Source of the DNA: Pollenia angustigena
Lineage: Eukaryota; Arthropoda; Insecta; Diptera; Polleniidae
Assembly (NCBI GenBank): GCA_930367215.1
Contig: OV884059.1
Span: forward strand, 223,695,803-223,759,802
DNA: 64,000 nt
Direction of reading: 5' to 3'
The notes below the pieces were generated by a model. That model ran no database searches. It had not been told where the DNA came from and saw nothing but the letters and a program-made list of their open reading frames with translations. Below, one piece after another: positions 33,890-45,766 of this stretch. Position numbers and translations under genes: made by a program. Position 1 is the stretch's first letter; every line of letters begins with the position of its first letter.

Positions 33890-35405
33890 AAATTGAAATA
33901 ACTTCTTTAAAAAGACTTTTACATTCGGAGATTGCCTCAGATTTCGACAAAGATTTAAAATTTTTCATAAAATTCATAATTCTAACTTCCAAAGAATCAG
34001 GTTCACATAAAACCTTAGCTAATTTTAAAAATTCATTAATAATTTTAGGTTTGTTTGAAGTTTGATTGCTAAAAAGACTTGCAAAAGAACGATTAGAATC
34101 AACATTGTTTGAATTAAAAGTCGTTGAAACATTTTTAAAAGCCAGATCCTTCTTATCTTTAGTTTTATCAGAAATGTTCTTAATCGTTTCTAAATACTTT
34201 TTAAATGAAGGACAACCACGCCAACTAGCTGGATGACCATAAGATTGGCAATTAAAGCAAAATGGTTGACTATTATCATCAGAATTAAAAGTACATTTAC
34301 CAGGTTCATGATCTGAGGAGCATTTAACACAAACATAGGATCTGTTACAATTCTTAGCCATGTGACCCCAATTTTGGCAACGATAACATTGTACTACTTT
34401 CTGATTTTTCTTTGGTTTTTCCCAAGTAACTACCTGATTTAAAATAAAACGAATACAAGTTAAGTCATTTAAACACTTACCCTCTTTAAGAGTTATTAAG
34501 AAAAGACCAGTTTCTAAATTATTTTTTTTTGAAAAAGGGGTTTTAAACTTTGTGATAGAATGAACTGTATCAGGAGCAAGTTTATTTAAATCAGATTCAA
34601 TATCCAAAATATTGGAATCAAAATAAAGACCACGTAACACTACCGATTGTCGTCTCAATTCCATAGGTGTAAAAGAATATGAATCAATATTTTTTTCCCT
34701 AAGAATTTGCATCATTTCTAAGTGCGCTGAAACATATTTTAAATAAAGTTTACTTTTATAATTACTTTTATTTACTATTTTAAAATTAAGTCCTTTTACT
34801 TTTAGTTGATCAACAAGAGATTTAATGTTTACATGATAAAGAAAAATAGGTGGGCAAAACTTTTTTATGTGTTTATGCTTTTTCGTGATCGGATTAATTT
34901 GTACATTATTATTTGTGTTTGATTCTACATTTAAATCTTCAAAAATCGCAAATCTATTTTGACTACAACTAGGTCTAACGCCAATTTCTGTGGATCTTAG
35001 ATTAGAAAGATCAACTTTTAAATTGCTTTGGGAGTTTCTTTTGAATTTTTTATTTTTTATAATTTTAAAATCACCTGAGGAATTCGCCATACTAAAATTA
35101 TCATCCTGAGAAATGAAACCTGAAAAATCCTCATCATTGGAATGTTGAAAACAATCTTCTTGTAAATTTTGGTCCAATTGGGAATCCATTTGAAAAGAAA
35201 CTTCACGCACATTATTAAAGGAAACACCAGAATCATTGACTGAATGTTGAACAGAATTTGATGATAACCCAGAAACATTAATATTTGGCTTAAGGATATT
35301 TGCACCATCATTTTTTTGACTAACAAGTTGAGTTTTAGGATTGTCCCAATATTTATCTGGAGGCTTCTTAGTTTGCTTAACGGCCGGAATTAGAGGTTTA
35401 TCCAT
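33879..35405 (-). CDS. LINE ORF1: gag-like nucleic-acid-binding protein
   Basis: 508 residues from the ATG at 35405 (MDKPLIPAVKQTKKPPDKYW). I chose this start because in-frame codons further upstream lie beyond the element's 5' target duplication. A Ser/Asn-rich N-terminal part is followed by a PRE_C2HC-type domain (VNIKSLVDQLK.. to ..VVTWEKPKK) and three zinc knuckles: CYRCQNWGHMAKNC, CVKCSSDHEPGKC and CFNCQSYGHPASWRGC. This order is the Jockey-clade gag pattern. The protein binds the LINE RNA to form the ribonucleoprotein. The frame is intact. Confidence 0.9.
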   Translation of the reverse strand: MDKPLIPAVKQTKKPPDKYWDNPKTQLVSQKNDGANILKPNINVSGLSSNSVQHSVNDSGVSFNNVREVSFQMDSQLDQNLQEDCFQHSNDEDFSGFISQDDNFSMANSSGDFKIIKNKKFKRNSQSNLKVDLSNLRSTEIGVRPSCSQNRFAIFEDLNVESNTNNNVQINPITKKHKHIKKFCPPIFLYHVNIKSLVDQLKVKGLNFKIVNKSNYKSKLYLKYVSAHLEMMQILREKNIDSYSFTPMELRRQSVVLRGLYFDSNILDIESDLNKLAPDTVHSITKFKTPFSKKNNLETGLFLITLKEGKCLNDLTCIRFILNQVVTWEKPKKNQKVVQCYRCQNWGHMAKNCNRSYVCVKCSSDHEPGKCTFNSDDNSQPFCFNCQSYGHPASWRGCPSFKKYLETIKNISDKTKDKKDLAFKNVSTTFNSNNVDSNRSFASLFSNQTSNKPKIINEFLKLAKVLCEPDSLEVRIMNFMKNFKSLSKSEAISECKSLFKEVISIYGP

Positions 35406-35480
35406 TTTGCCAATTAATAATAAAAATATATGTATGTATAAAAAAATAAAAAGTTTGACTTTTGTTAAGTTAGCTTTTTT

Positions 35481-36636
35481 GCCCTGTTGCCCTGCAAAAT
35501 TTGCTAGAAGGTATATACATACACTTTTATCTTCTGTCAAAGGAATCGAAATTAATAAAACTGATTTTTTGTGTAAGAAGGGACTTTTTGTTGAAAAGTC
35601 TGTTTTGACGAAAGAAGTGTCTTTATGTGGAAATGTAAGTTTTTGTGGAAAAAATAAATGTGAAACCAATAAAAAGTTACTTTTAGAAGAACCTTAAGCT
35701 TTTCGTTATAGGATTTTCACACTTGTCAACATTGAATTCCTACCATCAAATTCCAAAGATGTTGAAATTTTCCCATAAGAAATACATAGTGCTAAAAATC
35801 AACATCTTTACACGATTTTCCTATCTCATTGTATTCCATTTTACATGTTCCCATTATTTTAGTGTCATCTCTAGAAAAGTGGCAATAAATTCTAATATTA
35901 TTGTGGCATCACTGACAAAATGACAAGTTTTTTTCTTTTTTGCAAGTCTTTTTTTTATTTAATATTTTTTTGTTATATTAGTAAACAAAATGTATTGCAA
36001 AAACATGTTGGTGTCTTCTTTTAAAATGTTGGCACTTTTGTGTACAAAAGTTTTTTTCAGAAATGGTGACATTTTTGATTGCTTCAAGTGTAAATGCATA
36101 TTTCATATTTTCAACATCTTCTATGCGTTCCTCCAAAATGGACGCAAGGTATTTAAGATTTTCTTATGTTTGTTTTGATGTTAAGGTTAGGTAAAAATTC
36201 TGGTGTAAAGTCACTCTTCGCACCCTCACCCAGAGCGTGTAAACAAAAATGTTTTGAAAATTATAGAGGTTTATTTCTTCTTCTAACAAAGTAAGCGTTC
36301 GGACACTATCAAAATCTCCTATTCGTTAATACTTCTATTTAATTATGTGTACATCACTTTTAATATGTGTTTTTGTGTATGTTATAAACCATACTTTAAA
36401 TATGTATTTGTGCTAAGGTGTGTGTAGTCAAGTATGTGCTCGTGTGTTGAGTGGGTGTACACGAACTTGCACTTGTTTACTTATCAGTATTGAAACACAA
36501 ATTCCGTTACAAGTATTGTCTTTATACATATGTATTAACGATATGTACGAATTGTGCATGTGTAAGAGGATTTGTACGTATTGGTGAGTAAGTTAGTGCT
36601 AATACAGCTAATAATAAAATTTTACACGAGTACATA
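35481..36636. other. Gene-free stretch after the LINE
   Basis: An open frame that crosses 35480-35690 shows no domain and uses LINE sequence at its start, so I do not call it. The rest is AT-rich with no recognised repeat. Confidence 0.35.
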
Positions 36637-37448
36637 TCCTGCAAATAATAGGACCAGTCCAAACACGCGTGTTAAGTCCCAGTAAAAAATGGAGCTTCCA
36701 ACGAAGCAGGTTTGTAAGGGAGAAACATAAACGTTTCGCTTACCATTGCGCATACGGAAGACATGAGTTTTATATGGCGAGTTCCCACTTTGAAGCAATA
36801 CATTTTTGACACATAAAGCGCTTTGTTCAGCGCATTTAAAAATTGTTGCATGTAACGATCAGCTTTACACACTGAATGTTTTGATACAGTTATTTTGTAG
36901 TATTCTCCCTTACAAACCTGCTTCGCAATAAGGGAATGCCGTAGCACTTGAAATGTTTTTTTTTTTTTTTTTTTTCTTTTATAAAAGTTGTTGAGAGTTC
37001 TTTCACTTACTTTACTGCATTTCTGTATGTCTTATTGCGTAGCGCATAATTCTGCGCTTATTTTTTTAAATGTACCATTAGTGCTTCGCAAAATGATAAA
37101 ATTTTTTATTGGGGTGTAACCCATAAGGGACTAGGACTAGTCCAAAAGTAACCCAAACGTATGGAAAAAACATGGTCTATTTAACATTACGATGTCCTAG
37201 GGCAGGACCATATAACCCAGCTTTGGACTACAAAGGAGTAGTTATAAACCACACTCCATGGTATACTCAAGAGGTTTAGTTTTAAAGTCGTTTAAAAACG
37301 AAAGCACTTCGTTAAAAAACGAAGACATGTCGTCTCACCACAAACAGTTTTTAACAATGGCATGATCCATTTTTGCATCGCATCGGACCAGTCCATGGAG
37401 TAGTCCATTTTATAAAATGGATCAGGTGGTCCAATATTATTTGCAGGG
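36637..37448 (-). mobile_element. CCCTGCAAATAATA-family element, copy 2, interrupted
   Basis: The ends TCCTGCAAATAATAGG and the complement of CCCTGCAAATAATATTGG are flanked by TA at 36635-36636 and 37449-37450. Its body matches 28194-28567 in reverse complement. Alignment breaks at about 36675 and resumes at about 37115, where another element is inserted. Confidence 0.75.
36677..37114 (+). mobile_element. CCCARYAAAAA-family element, copy 1, nested
   Basis: Starts CCCAGTAAAAAATGGAGCTT and ends TTTTTTATTGGGG. Shares GTAAGGGAGAA, CCCACTTTGAAGCAATA and CTTACAAACCTGCTTCG blocks with 45336-45741, and its start with 42505-43037. It lies inside the copy-2 element above; the uninterrupted relative at 28194-28567 gives the empty site. 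Confidence 0.75.
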
Positions 37449-37450
37449 TA

Positions 37451-38039
37451 CTTATTTTTACCATCGCTTCATTTCTTCTTTGAATCTTTCTTTCTTTCTT
37501 TGAATCTTAAAATACATTTAAAAGTTCTTGTAGACCAATATAAACTTAAAGTTCAAATTTTGATTAAAAGTATCTTCAAATACTACTTAAATTTAAAAGT
37601 TCCTCATTTTATAAGGATATAATAAAACTATTGTTCGTTATTTTCGTTTGGCATTGTTTGGTTTTAATTTTCATGCTTCTTCGAACACTTGCTGTTAAAT
37701 CCTTAATCCTATTAGTACACAACTAAAATAACATACGCATCAATATGGAATATGCGTTTGAAATGTTGCCTTTACTTAACATAATCATGTCTTAAAACTG
37801 CAATTTTTTTCTAGTTTTCAGTTTGTATTTAAAAATACATATTTTATTAGAAAGTACAATAGAATAGATTTCATTTCATTATTCTTAAAATTGTCCCTGA
37901 GAGTGAGTTTTTTATCTTATTAATATAAAAATGCACTTAGAAAAATGCTAAAAGAGATAAATTTTTGACAGTTTAAAACTGTTTCAATTGGTTTTCGAAA
38001 GTAAGAAATTGTTAAACCACTTACATATATTTAGGATTA
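37451..38039. other. AT-rich spacer
   Basis: Nothing recognised. Confidence 0.3.
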
Positions 38040-38047
38040 CTTTGAAT

Positions 38048-38581
38048 CAGTGTTCGAAAATAAACAGTACATTATTTAACGTTCGGCTCACACACCCAGG
38101 AACGATATCTATTTTTTTAGTGATTGTGTAGACATACACAACCCTTAATACCGTTCGTAACTATTTTCAAGAAAGAACCGAACACTATATAATGTTCGGT
38201 TCTTCGTTAAAATACAGAACAATTGTAGTGATACTGTAGACAAACATTATATTTTAATGTTCTATAATGTTTTTTTCGTGTGTGTATTTTGTTTTTGTAA
38301 AAATATTTTTTTTACCAGCCAAAAGGGTCGAACATTAACGAGCCGAAGCGAACACATTGAAGTTTGTGGATTTTCAAAAAAAAAAACGGAACGGAATTAA
38401 ATGTTCACATCTTTCATTGAGTTTGATAAAAACAGTAATATTTTTGTGTTCGAAAGATGACTAACAGGGAAACGTTATTTTTTAATGATTTTCTACACAA
38501 ACACTATTAGCGTTTGTGGTTTCTACAAATCTACCGAACCGAACATTAAAAACGATATTTAGGGTTAATTTTCGAACACTG
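38048..38581. mobile_element. hAT MITE with perfect 8-bp target duplication
   Basis: The ends CAGTGTTCGAAAAT and ATTTTCGAACACTG are flanked by CTTTGAAT at 38040-38047 and 38582-38589. Repeated GTTCGG and CCGAAC words occupy the interior. 534 bp, non-coding. Confidence 0.85.
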
Positions 38582-39161
38582 CTTTGAATTCCTTAATATG
38601 GGTTGGCAAGGTTTTTATTGAAATGAAATTTAATAATAAGTGCCAAATTAAAAAGTCTGAAAAGCATGTTATTTTCAATATGGCAATATGAGGGTGCTAT
38701 AACACAGCAATACATGAATAATTGGCCTTGAAAGCTTTCTGTCAGCGCAGATGTATTTGTGGTTTTATATTTCACAAATATCAAATGAGACATTTTGCTG
38801 AACAAAAATTATTTTGATAAATTTTTTGAAAAATTAAAATCTGGTTTGAAAAATTTCATTATTTTGATTCTTCAATATAATGGCTTTTATATCGTTACCT
38901 GTTCACAATAATTAACATTTTAATATGTCACAATGTTGCCACATTAAAATTTTAAGATACTAGTTGTGAATTCCCTTGTTATTGTTTTCTCCCTAAATCG
39001 ACTTGTCATATAAAAATTAGTCTTTGATAAAATAAAAGCTCAACAATTTAACTTTAAAAAAATCGCAATATATAAGTTTAAATCCAAAATATCAGTTGTA
39101 ACACTAAAAGGATCGTTTTTCCAAAAAAAATAAGAGTAAATTAAGACACTAACCGCCATGT

Positions 39162-39379
39162 TCTGACAATCGAACGATTTTAAACCGCAAAACGCTTGAT
39201 TTATTTTACTCGTGCGTTTTACTTGCGATCTGTCCTATGACAGATCTTAATACATTCTGGTTTCCTTGATAATACTTTTACAACTTTAAATCGAAAAGAT
39301 ATCGATTTGCAGAGCAACTTTTAAGCGATTTCCAGTCAGAAACGCAAATATTAAGCGTTTTGCGGTTGTCAGAACATCC
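39162..39379. mobile_element. Inverted-repeat element, ATGTTCTGACAA ends
   Basis: CATGTTCTGACAATCG and CCGCAAAACGCTTGATTT on the left are mirrored by AAGCGTTTTGCGG and TTGTCAGAACATCCC on the right. A 12-bp interruption occurs in the left arm only. Confidence 0.55.
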
Positions 39380-42119
39380 CAGTAAATTTGTTTTAGGCAC
39401 TAAAAGCCATTTTTATCCTAATAAGTTACCTTTGACAAACAAAAATTACTTTTGTTACAAAATGTCTCTTAGACGCTGCTGTCACACGTTCAAGTTTTTG
39501 ACAAAATTTACAAAAGTAAAAAGCTACACACAGACAAAATATCAATGTTAAATTAACATGGCGCAATGTTCATTAAAAGTCATAGTAAATTTCTGCAAAA
39601 GTACGCACTTTATTTAAAATTATCTTGGCTTCATGTTTATTTTATATGAAAAATGTTAAAATAAAATTGTTCAATATTGAAACCATAAAAACATGCTGTA
39701 CTTGTTTTGTATAAACAACAACACTATAAAAAGAAAAACATAAATTTTTTTATTTTCATGTTTAAAATAATCTAAAAAGAGAGGAAAAATTCCCGCATTC
39801 TCTTTTTGTTAAAATTGTTTAGTTAAATAGTACATCAAATTTTCAAAGTTTAATAATGACAAAACCTATATCGGGTCATTCTGCTAACAAAGGGGAATAC
39901 AAAAAAAAGTGAAACATGTGTTACAGGAAAATAAATAATTATAACCTCTCTTTCTCTGGCTCTGCGGGTAAGTGTTTTCAATTATTCTTAAATAAATGCA
40001 TATGTTGTCTCTAAAGATTCTTCTCACTGTTATTTTACACTCAAACCAACTTGATTCTACATGAAACTCACGTTGTTTCAACTTGAAAAAACTTTCATTC
40101 AATGTGATTCGGATTGTTATTTCCATATAAATGACATTTTGCTCTAACTTTGCTGCAATGTTAAATTAACATGAATTATAGTTATTTTAAAAGAAACAAA
40201 TGTTGTTCGAAAGTTATTGTAAAATCATGTGAAATTAACATTAAGTAACTATGAAGCACAATCACTACCGAAAACTGTAGAATCAACCTTGTTTTCGACG
40301 ATTTTACACTAATTTTTTCTGTTTGTAATCTGTCTGCAATTTTAAAGCAATTTATTTCATCGGAAAAGCGAAAAATTGCTCTTTAAAATTGCAATCAGCT
40401 GTTTTCTTGACCGTAAATTAAAACACAAAATTGAAAAGAGAATTTGAAGGCAAATTGGAATCAAATTAAAAATACATTTTTACACGGAAAGTCACTTTAG
40501 GTACTAAACTTTAACACAAAAAGTCTGTTTTTAAACAAAAATTATTTTAAAAGTTCATTTACACCAAAGCAAAATCTAGCACGTATGAGATTTTGAGCAA
40601 AAACAAGTTCGTTTGACAAGATTTTCCATACAACTGATTTATTAGCCCGAAGTACCAATTTTTAAGAAATTAAATCTAAAAGAATTCCGTGCATTGTAGA
40701 TTCGTTATTAGTGAAATGGCCGTAAATGTAGTTTTTGATACAAAAATTTGATTTAATTAGTAACACAAGAGCCCAAAGGTCATTTTAATCGCTATTGCTC
40801 CATCACTTTGAAGAAAAAATCCCTTTAAACACAAAAATACACTTTAATTTAAATTCCTCTAATTAGATATTGAATATGTTATCCTCTCACAATTTCTCCT
40901 TTTTTCCTACTCATATTTCTAAATATATTCACCTCAAATTCAATTTCCTAGAAATTATTGATTTCGTTCAATATTATTTTTAGGCCCAGTAAAAACTTTC
41001 AGCTGCTATTAATACACTGAACGACACGTGTAATTAAAAGTTCTATCGAAAGCATCAAATTCATATTAAACAAAAGTAAAAATAACTTTGCAATAAAACA
41101 ATTTAAAAAAAGTAAAGCATACATTTAGGCAAAGTGAAACAGGCTTTTTTACAATAAAACATATCAAATTTGTTTTATATGCCCACACTCACCTCGGAAC
41201 GCATGTCGTATACAGAACACAAATTATGAAAAAAGTAAACTTTTGTAGAAATTATTCATCTGTGTGTTTTAAATTGCTCAAAAATGAGTTTGAATGTTTT
41301 TTTTTTTTTTAGTATGAATATAAATGATTTAACCGGAGTGCGTGTACGTGTGTTGGCGTAAAATAAGTAAATCCCTTATGTGTATTTAAGAGTAAATAAA
41401 TAACAAATCATGTAAATAAACACACACTGTAATAATCAACATGTATTCAAGTTGGTGCCTGTGAAATGATTTTGTGTAATTTGTACCAAAAAAAAAAGAA
41501 AAGAAAAAACGACAAAAGAATTTTTTTTTTTACATTTTGTGGGAAAGTAGATGATAGACGCTCAGGCATTTGCAATGTAAATGGGAATGGGACAACTAGG
41601 CGTTTCAAGTCCTATTAAGATTTCCCTCGTTTGCTTAAATTTAAATGTAAATATTTAATTTACTTGAATAAATACAATTTTAAATTTAAGAAAGTTTTTC
41701 TGTGTGGATACTTAAAAGGGAAATATTTCGAATACAAACAACCTGTGAATTCTTACTTTTATGTTATTTAAACAAGTTTCGTTGCTTAATTAATTGATTT
41801 TATTAATTAAACAAGTTACTTTGTTTTCTTCTTATTCATCAAGCAAATAAAGCAGATTGAATACATTTCTATGAATTTCGTTTTGTTTCTTATCAAAGTT
41901 GTTCTACCAACTATGTCTTTGAAAGGCTATTGTAAGAACAAACAAGGATATTTTACGAAATATTTATTTATTATTTATAAGCTTTTTCCCCCTAAGGAAA
42001 AACATATTAATCTATTTAGATCTATTACAAAAAATAGATATGTATTTACTTATTAATAAATGTCGCTATGGCAATACTGGAAGTTGAATTGGGTGTATAT
42101 TAATTATATATTTAGTTTT
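39380..42119. other. Gene-free AT-rich stretch
   Basis: Largest stretch without a recognisable element. Long homopolymers and degenerate ATTTAAAT words only. Confidence 0.35.
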
Positions 42120-42504
42120 GTATTTATTTACTAATGGCTAATAAATTAGTGAATGTTTAAACGCTGGCTTAGTTAAACTAAACTAAAATTAATATGTAGC
42201 TTAAACGCAACAAGCTAAAATCAGGGGGCAAATTATGGCAGTCGTGATTAGGGATGCAAACGAAACATCGATGTTTAGAAAACATCGATATTAACATCGA
42301 TCTTTTGATGGACGATACATCGACGATACATCGCCGTCAAAACTAAAAACATCGGCATCGACCATTTAATATATTCATAAGTATATTAAAATTTTTTTAA
42401 TAATATTTTAACCATTTTTAATATAATTTTTTTTTCAATTAAACACTTCATTTAAATATATAAAAAGTGTATTTCAAAGCATAGCTGAACAAAGTACGTA
42501 CATA

Positions 42505-43037
42505 CCCAGCAAAAACTGATGCTTCCTCGGAAGCAGTAATGTAAGGGAGAATTCGGAGTGAAGCGCTTACACTTCTATGAAATATTACATGATTTTTGTT
42601 TGGAATTCCTCGCGTAGAAGCTCTGCTGTAGAGATCTGAAGATCGCTTATTTCACGCTTTGAAAACTGACATGATTTACGCGTATAAAGTAAGTGAAAAA
42701 AAATTAAGCATTGAAAAAATTGTTATTTCAGCGCTTAAAAATTTGTGTATAAATCTAAAATATTTTTTGGAATAAAAGGGTTATAGTCTTATAATAATTA
42801 TGTATGATTTTTGTAAAATTAAGCTTAAATTTTTAGTTTTTTATCAAAAGAATTAATGATTATCTTAAAAAAACAAATAATCAGCGATTCTCTTCTAATA
42901 TTTAGCATCGCATTTAAGAATTGTAGGATTGTATGCCTAATCTTACAGCAGTAGAGTAAGGCAGAAGCAAAAAAGGAAGCGGTTGGGATGCAGTATACGT
43001 GTTTATTGCTTCCAAATCTTGAAAAATTTTTGCTGGG
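42505..43037. mobile_element. CCCARYAAAAA-family element, copy 2, TA duplication
   Basis: The ends CCCAGCAAAAA and TTTTTGCTGGG are flanked by TA (42503-42504 and 43038-43039). GCTTCC stands near both ends. Nested in the hAT element. 533 bp. Confidence 0.7.
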
Positions 43038-43132
43038 TAAATGCATACTATGCATTGCATAACTATATGTAATAAGGGGTAACCGCTTTTATAAACTACA
43101 GAAATGTTAACATAATTTTAGAGACTGTGGAT

Positions 43133-43767
43133 GCCGAACTATAATATGCTTAAGTATAATATAATATACATGCACTCATAAAATTATTACAGTAACTGAT
43201 TGTGGGTTAATAAATTCGTTTTCCGTACTGTTAAAATTGACTAAATATATAGTTATTTTACGAATTATTTTATTTTTTAACATTTATGTTTGTTATTCAA
43301 AAAACAAACTACCAAAAAATAAGGTTTTTTCCTTTTGATTTTTTAATGTAGTTTGATTTTTGTCGGTTAAAATATATTTTTTAAAAGTAAAAACTATTCA
43401 ATTTAAACGAATATGCTGTTCAATAAATAAAAAATTTTAAAATGAATGTAAAAATCATTTGTTTTAAATGAAATGTAAATGATCCGTTTTCTAAATGAAT
43501 TTTAATTTGTTTAAAATTAATTTTCGTTTGAATTTAACAACATAATATTTTGAGTGTGTAAATCATATGTGTCAAATCATATTGTACTTAAGTAAACTTT
43601 TTGTAAAGTTTTATGAATCTGCCATTTGCTTAAGGAAAAGTGTGAAACTTCCTGTACGGAATCAACTGTTTTTTATTTTGTTTTTGTGCTTTTAAATGCA
43701 TTTAACAGGTTTTTTGTTAATTTTCAACAGAAGCTTAAGCAAGCTTGTGCAAACTATACTTGGACCT
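43133..43767. repeat. Diverged relative of the AGGCCCAACCA element
   Basis: GTACGGAATCAACTGTTTTT, TTTGCTTAAG and CAACAGAAGCTTAAGC blocks match the interior of 21137-21480. The ends are degraded. Nested in the hAT element. Confidence 0.5.
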
Positions 43768-44870
43768 CAAGATTATCAGTAGAAAAGAAGAATTTGAGCA
43801 GTCCGTATTATATTTATATAATAACATCGATGTTGAAACATCGATGTATCGTGTTTCTTACCGATGTTTTATAGTATCGATGCTTATCGTGGACATATCT
43901 ATGTTTTTAAGAACGATGTTGCATCCCTAGTCGTGATCGAATGAATACCTTTTCGATTCGAAAGCCAAGTTATTTCTAATGGTTTCTGTCCATACTGAAC
44001 GAGTCGAAATTAATTTTTTAGTGTTTTAAAGCATTTTTTTTTTTTTTGAGTTTTTATAAAACTGAAAAAATAATTACGATTCGTTTAGTATTGACTGAAA
44101 TAAAATTGCTTTCGAATCGAAAAAGTAATTGATCAATACTGCCATAATTTGCCCCCAGTATCCCATGTATTTTATGTAGTTAAAAAAATAACATGTGGCA
44201 GCACTACGATAAATCTTGTCAAATTTATATGGTCTGAATTGATAGTTTAAACGCCAAATTTATGCGTTTAAAGATGGTTTAAATGTTTACTGATTTATAG
44301 ATTAAACACATTTTAAACCGAAAAGAGAGTTTAACTTGCTCTAATATTATATTTAGCTCAAATGGCTATTAAATCAATGAATGTTTAAACGTTGGTTTAA
44401 CTAAACTAGAATGTATATGTAGTTTAAACTTAACAAACAACTGAAAATCAGTGCCCCATATATATGTAGTGAAAAAAAATAATAATATGGAAGCACTACG
44501 ATAAATCTTGTCAAATTTACATGGTCTGCATGGTTTAAATGTTTACTGATTTATAGATTTTTGGGTTTAAACACATTTTAAACCGAAAAGAGAGTTTAAC
44601 TTGCTCGGGTTAATTAGCCCTAATGGCTAATAAATCAATAAATGTTTAAACGTTGGTTTAGTTAAACTAAGCTTAAATTTATTTGTAGTTTAAACTTAAC
44701 AGCTGTAAATCAGTGCCCCATAATTATATATAGTGCAAAAAATAATAGTTGATAATTAAAACGCCCAATTTTATGCGCTTAGAGTGGTTTAAATATTAAC
44801 TGAATTATTATTATTAAACACATTTTAAACTACAAAGAGAGTTTAACTTGTACTGATTTATTAGCGCTAA

Positions 44871-44996
44871 GGGCCATTATTACAACTTGAAGTTAGCTAA
44901 AGTTAAGATTAAATTGACAGATAATAATGTGTTATCTGTCAAAAAGCGTCTGTTAACTGTCGGATAACAGCTAACGCCAAGTTATAATAATGGCCC
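44871..44996. mobile_element. 126-bp MITE with TAA duplication
   Basis: GGGCCATTATTACAACTTG and CAAGTTATAATAATGGCCC form near-perfect inverted ends. TAA stands at 44868-44870 and 44997-44999. PIF/Harbinger type by duplication. It ends the tandem array. Confidence 0.75.
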
Positions 44997-45002
44997 TAAG
45001 AG

Positions 45003-45157
45003 TTATAATTACTTATTATATTCTTACTTAATTAACCGAGCAATAGTAACAAGACCTTAAGCCCGTTGTAATGAATCAGACTAAAGTCTCTGGCGAGTAT
45101 CGAACCCGCAACCACCGCACTGATAGACACTACCAACTAGCCTATCGGGGCACCCAA
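45003..45157 (-). mobile_element. tRNA-derived SINE, copy 1
   Basis: Read on the minus strand, the head has an A-box-like TAGGCTAGTTGG and a B-box-like GGTTCGATACT about 36 nt later, the spacing of a tRNA gene promoter. A body with CATTACAACGGGCTTAAGG follows. The body matches the copy at 50100-50245, which rules out a plain tRNA gene. Transcription by Pol III is inferred. Confidence 0.7.
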
Positions 45158-45335
45158 GTATATTTCAATTAACAAATGTTCTTTCAAAGCTTTATTAAAA
45201 AAAAAAACTGTTATTACCTCTAACCCAACTTTGTCTGTATGATAAGGTTGTTGAATTCTCTTCAATGTGTGGAAAGAAAACGTGAAAACGCCTTGATTTT
45301 GTCTATCGCAGGCTTAGAACCAATATTATTATTAT

Positions 45336-45741
45336 CCCAATAAAAATTAAGCTTCCATGGAAGCATGTTTGTAGGGGAGAAATTTAAGAGTTTCGCTAAC
45401 CATCTCGCTTACGGAAGGCATGAAATTTATATGGTGAGTTCCCACTTTGAAGCAATATATTTTTGACACAAAAACGCTTTATTCAACGCATAAAAAACTA
45501 GTTAGGGCAGCTATCAGATTTGCACACTGAATGCTTAGTTATAGTTATTTTTTTAAGTATTCTCCCTTACAAACCTGCTTCGTGGTAAGGGAATGCCGTG
45601 GGACTTGAAATGTTTTATAAAACTTGTTAAAAATTTGTTCACTTACTTTACTGCATCTCTGTATGTATGTTTTATTGCGTAGCGCACAATTGTGCTCTTA
45701 TTTTTATAAATGTATTATTAGTGCTTCGCAAAATGATGATT
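45336..45741 (+). mobile_element. CCCARYAAAAA-family element, copy 3
   Basis: Starts CCCAATAAAAATTAAGCTTC and runs parallel to 36677-37114 through GTGCTTCGCAAAATGAT. It then passes into a long T run (about 45740-45766), so the right end is unclear. Confidence 0.65.
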
Positions 45742-45766
45742 TTTTTTTTTTTTTTTTTTTTTTTTG

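Larger units (their letters stand above)
30641..35464 (-). mobile_element. Near-intact Jockey-type LINE
   Basis: About 4.8 kb between direct repeats TTAAGTTAGC at 30631-30640 and 35465-35474; TTTTTT follows each copy, so the duplication may be 16 bp. The poly(A) tail appears as a T16 run at 30641-30656. The element therefore starts at 35464, which rules out ORF1 starts upstream of it. It has two ORFs and no RNase H. The presence of 5' end, tail and duplication indicates a full-length insertion by target-primed reverse transcription. Only one frame break was seen, suggesting recent arrival. Confidence 0.9.
42249..43929. mobile_element. hAT element with perfect 8-bp target duplication
   Basis: The ends TAGGGATGCAAAC and GTTGCATCCCTA are flanked by GTCGTGAT at 42241-42248 and 43930-43937. 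Subterminal ACATCGATG words recur at both ends. The sister MITE at 47463 shows the uninterrupted sequence. 1,681 bp, with two more elements inside; no transposase frame remains. Confidence 0.85.
42225..44155. mobile_element. MITE with CAG target duplication, split by a hAT insertion
   Basis: The ends GGGGCAAATTATGGCAGT and the complement of GGGGCAAATTATGGCAGT are flanked by CAG (42222-42224 and 44156-44158). The neighbouring tandem unit has a single CAG in AAAATCAGTGCCCC, giving the empty site. Without the hAT insert it is about 242 bp, matching the 241-bp copy at 47463-47703. Inner blocks include TCGATTCGAAAGC. Confidence 0.8.
42120..44870. repeat. Tandem array of diverged ~270-290 bp units, interrupted by insertions
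   Basis: Units share CACTACGATAAATCTTGTC, TTTAAACCGAAAAGAGAGTT, GGCTAATAAATCAATGAATG-like and AAATCAGTGCCCCATA blocks. A partial unit at 42120-42224 continues at 44156 after a nested insertion. Further units begin near 44190 and 44485, with a partial one to 44870. Non-coding. Confidence 0.7.

Noticed and set aside
33879..35669. 596-residue version of LINE ORF1 starting upstream at 35669
   Set aside because: The target duplication at 35465-35474 marks the element's 5' end, so codons above it are flanking DNA. The start at 35405 was used instead.
35341..35697. 118-codon frame crossing the LINE 5' end
   Set aside because: Its first part is antisense LINE sequence and its second part has no recognisable domain; it is a chance frame across an insertion junction.
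45085..45157. Functional tRNA gene
   Set aside because: The head does not fold cleanly as a tRNA by eye, and a shared non-tRNA body follows in two copies; a SINE explains it better.
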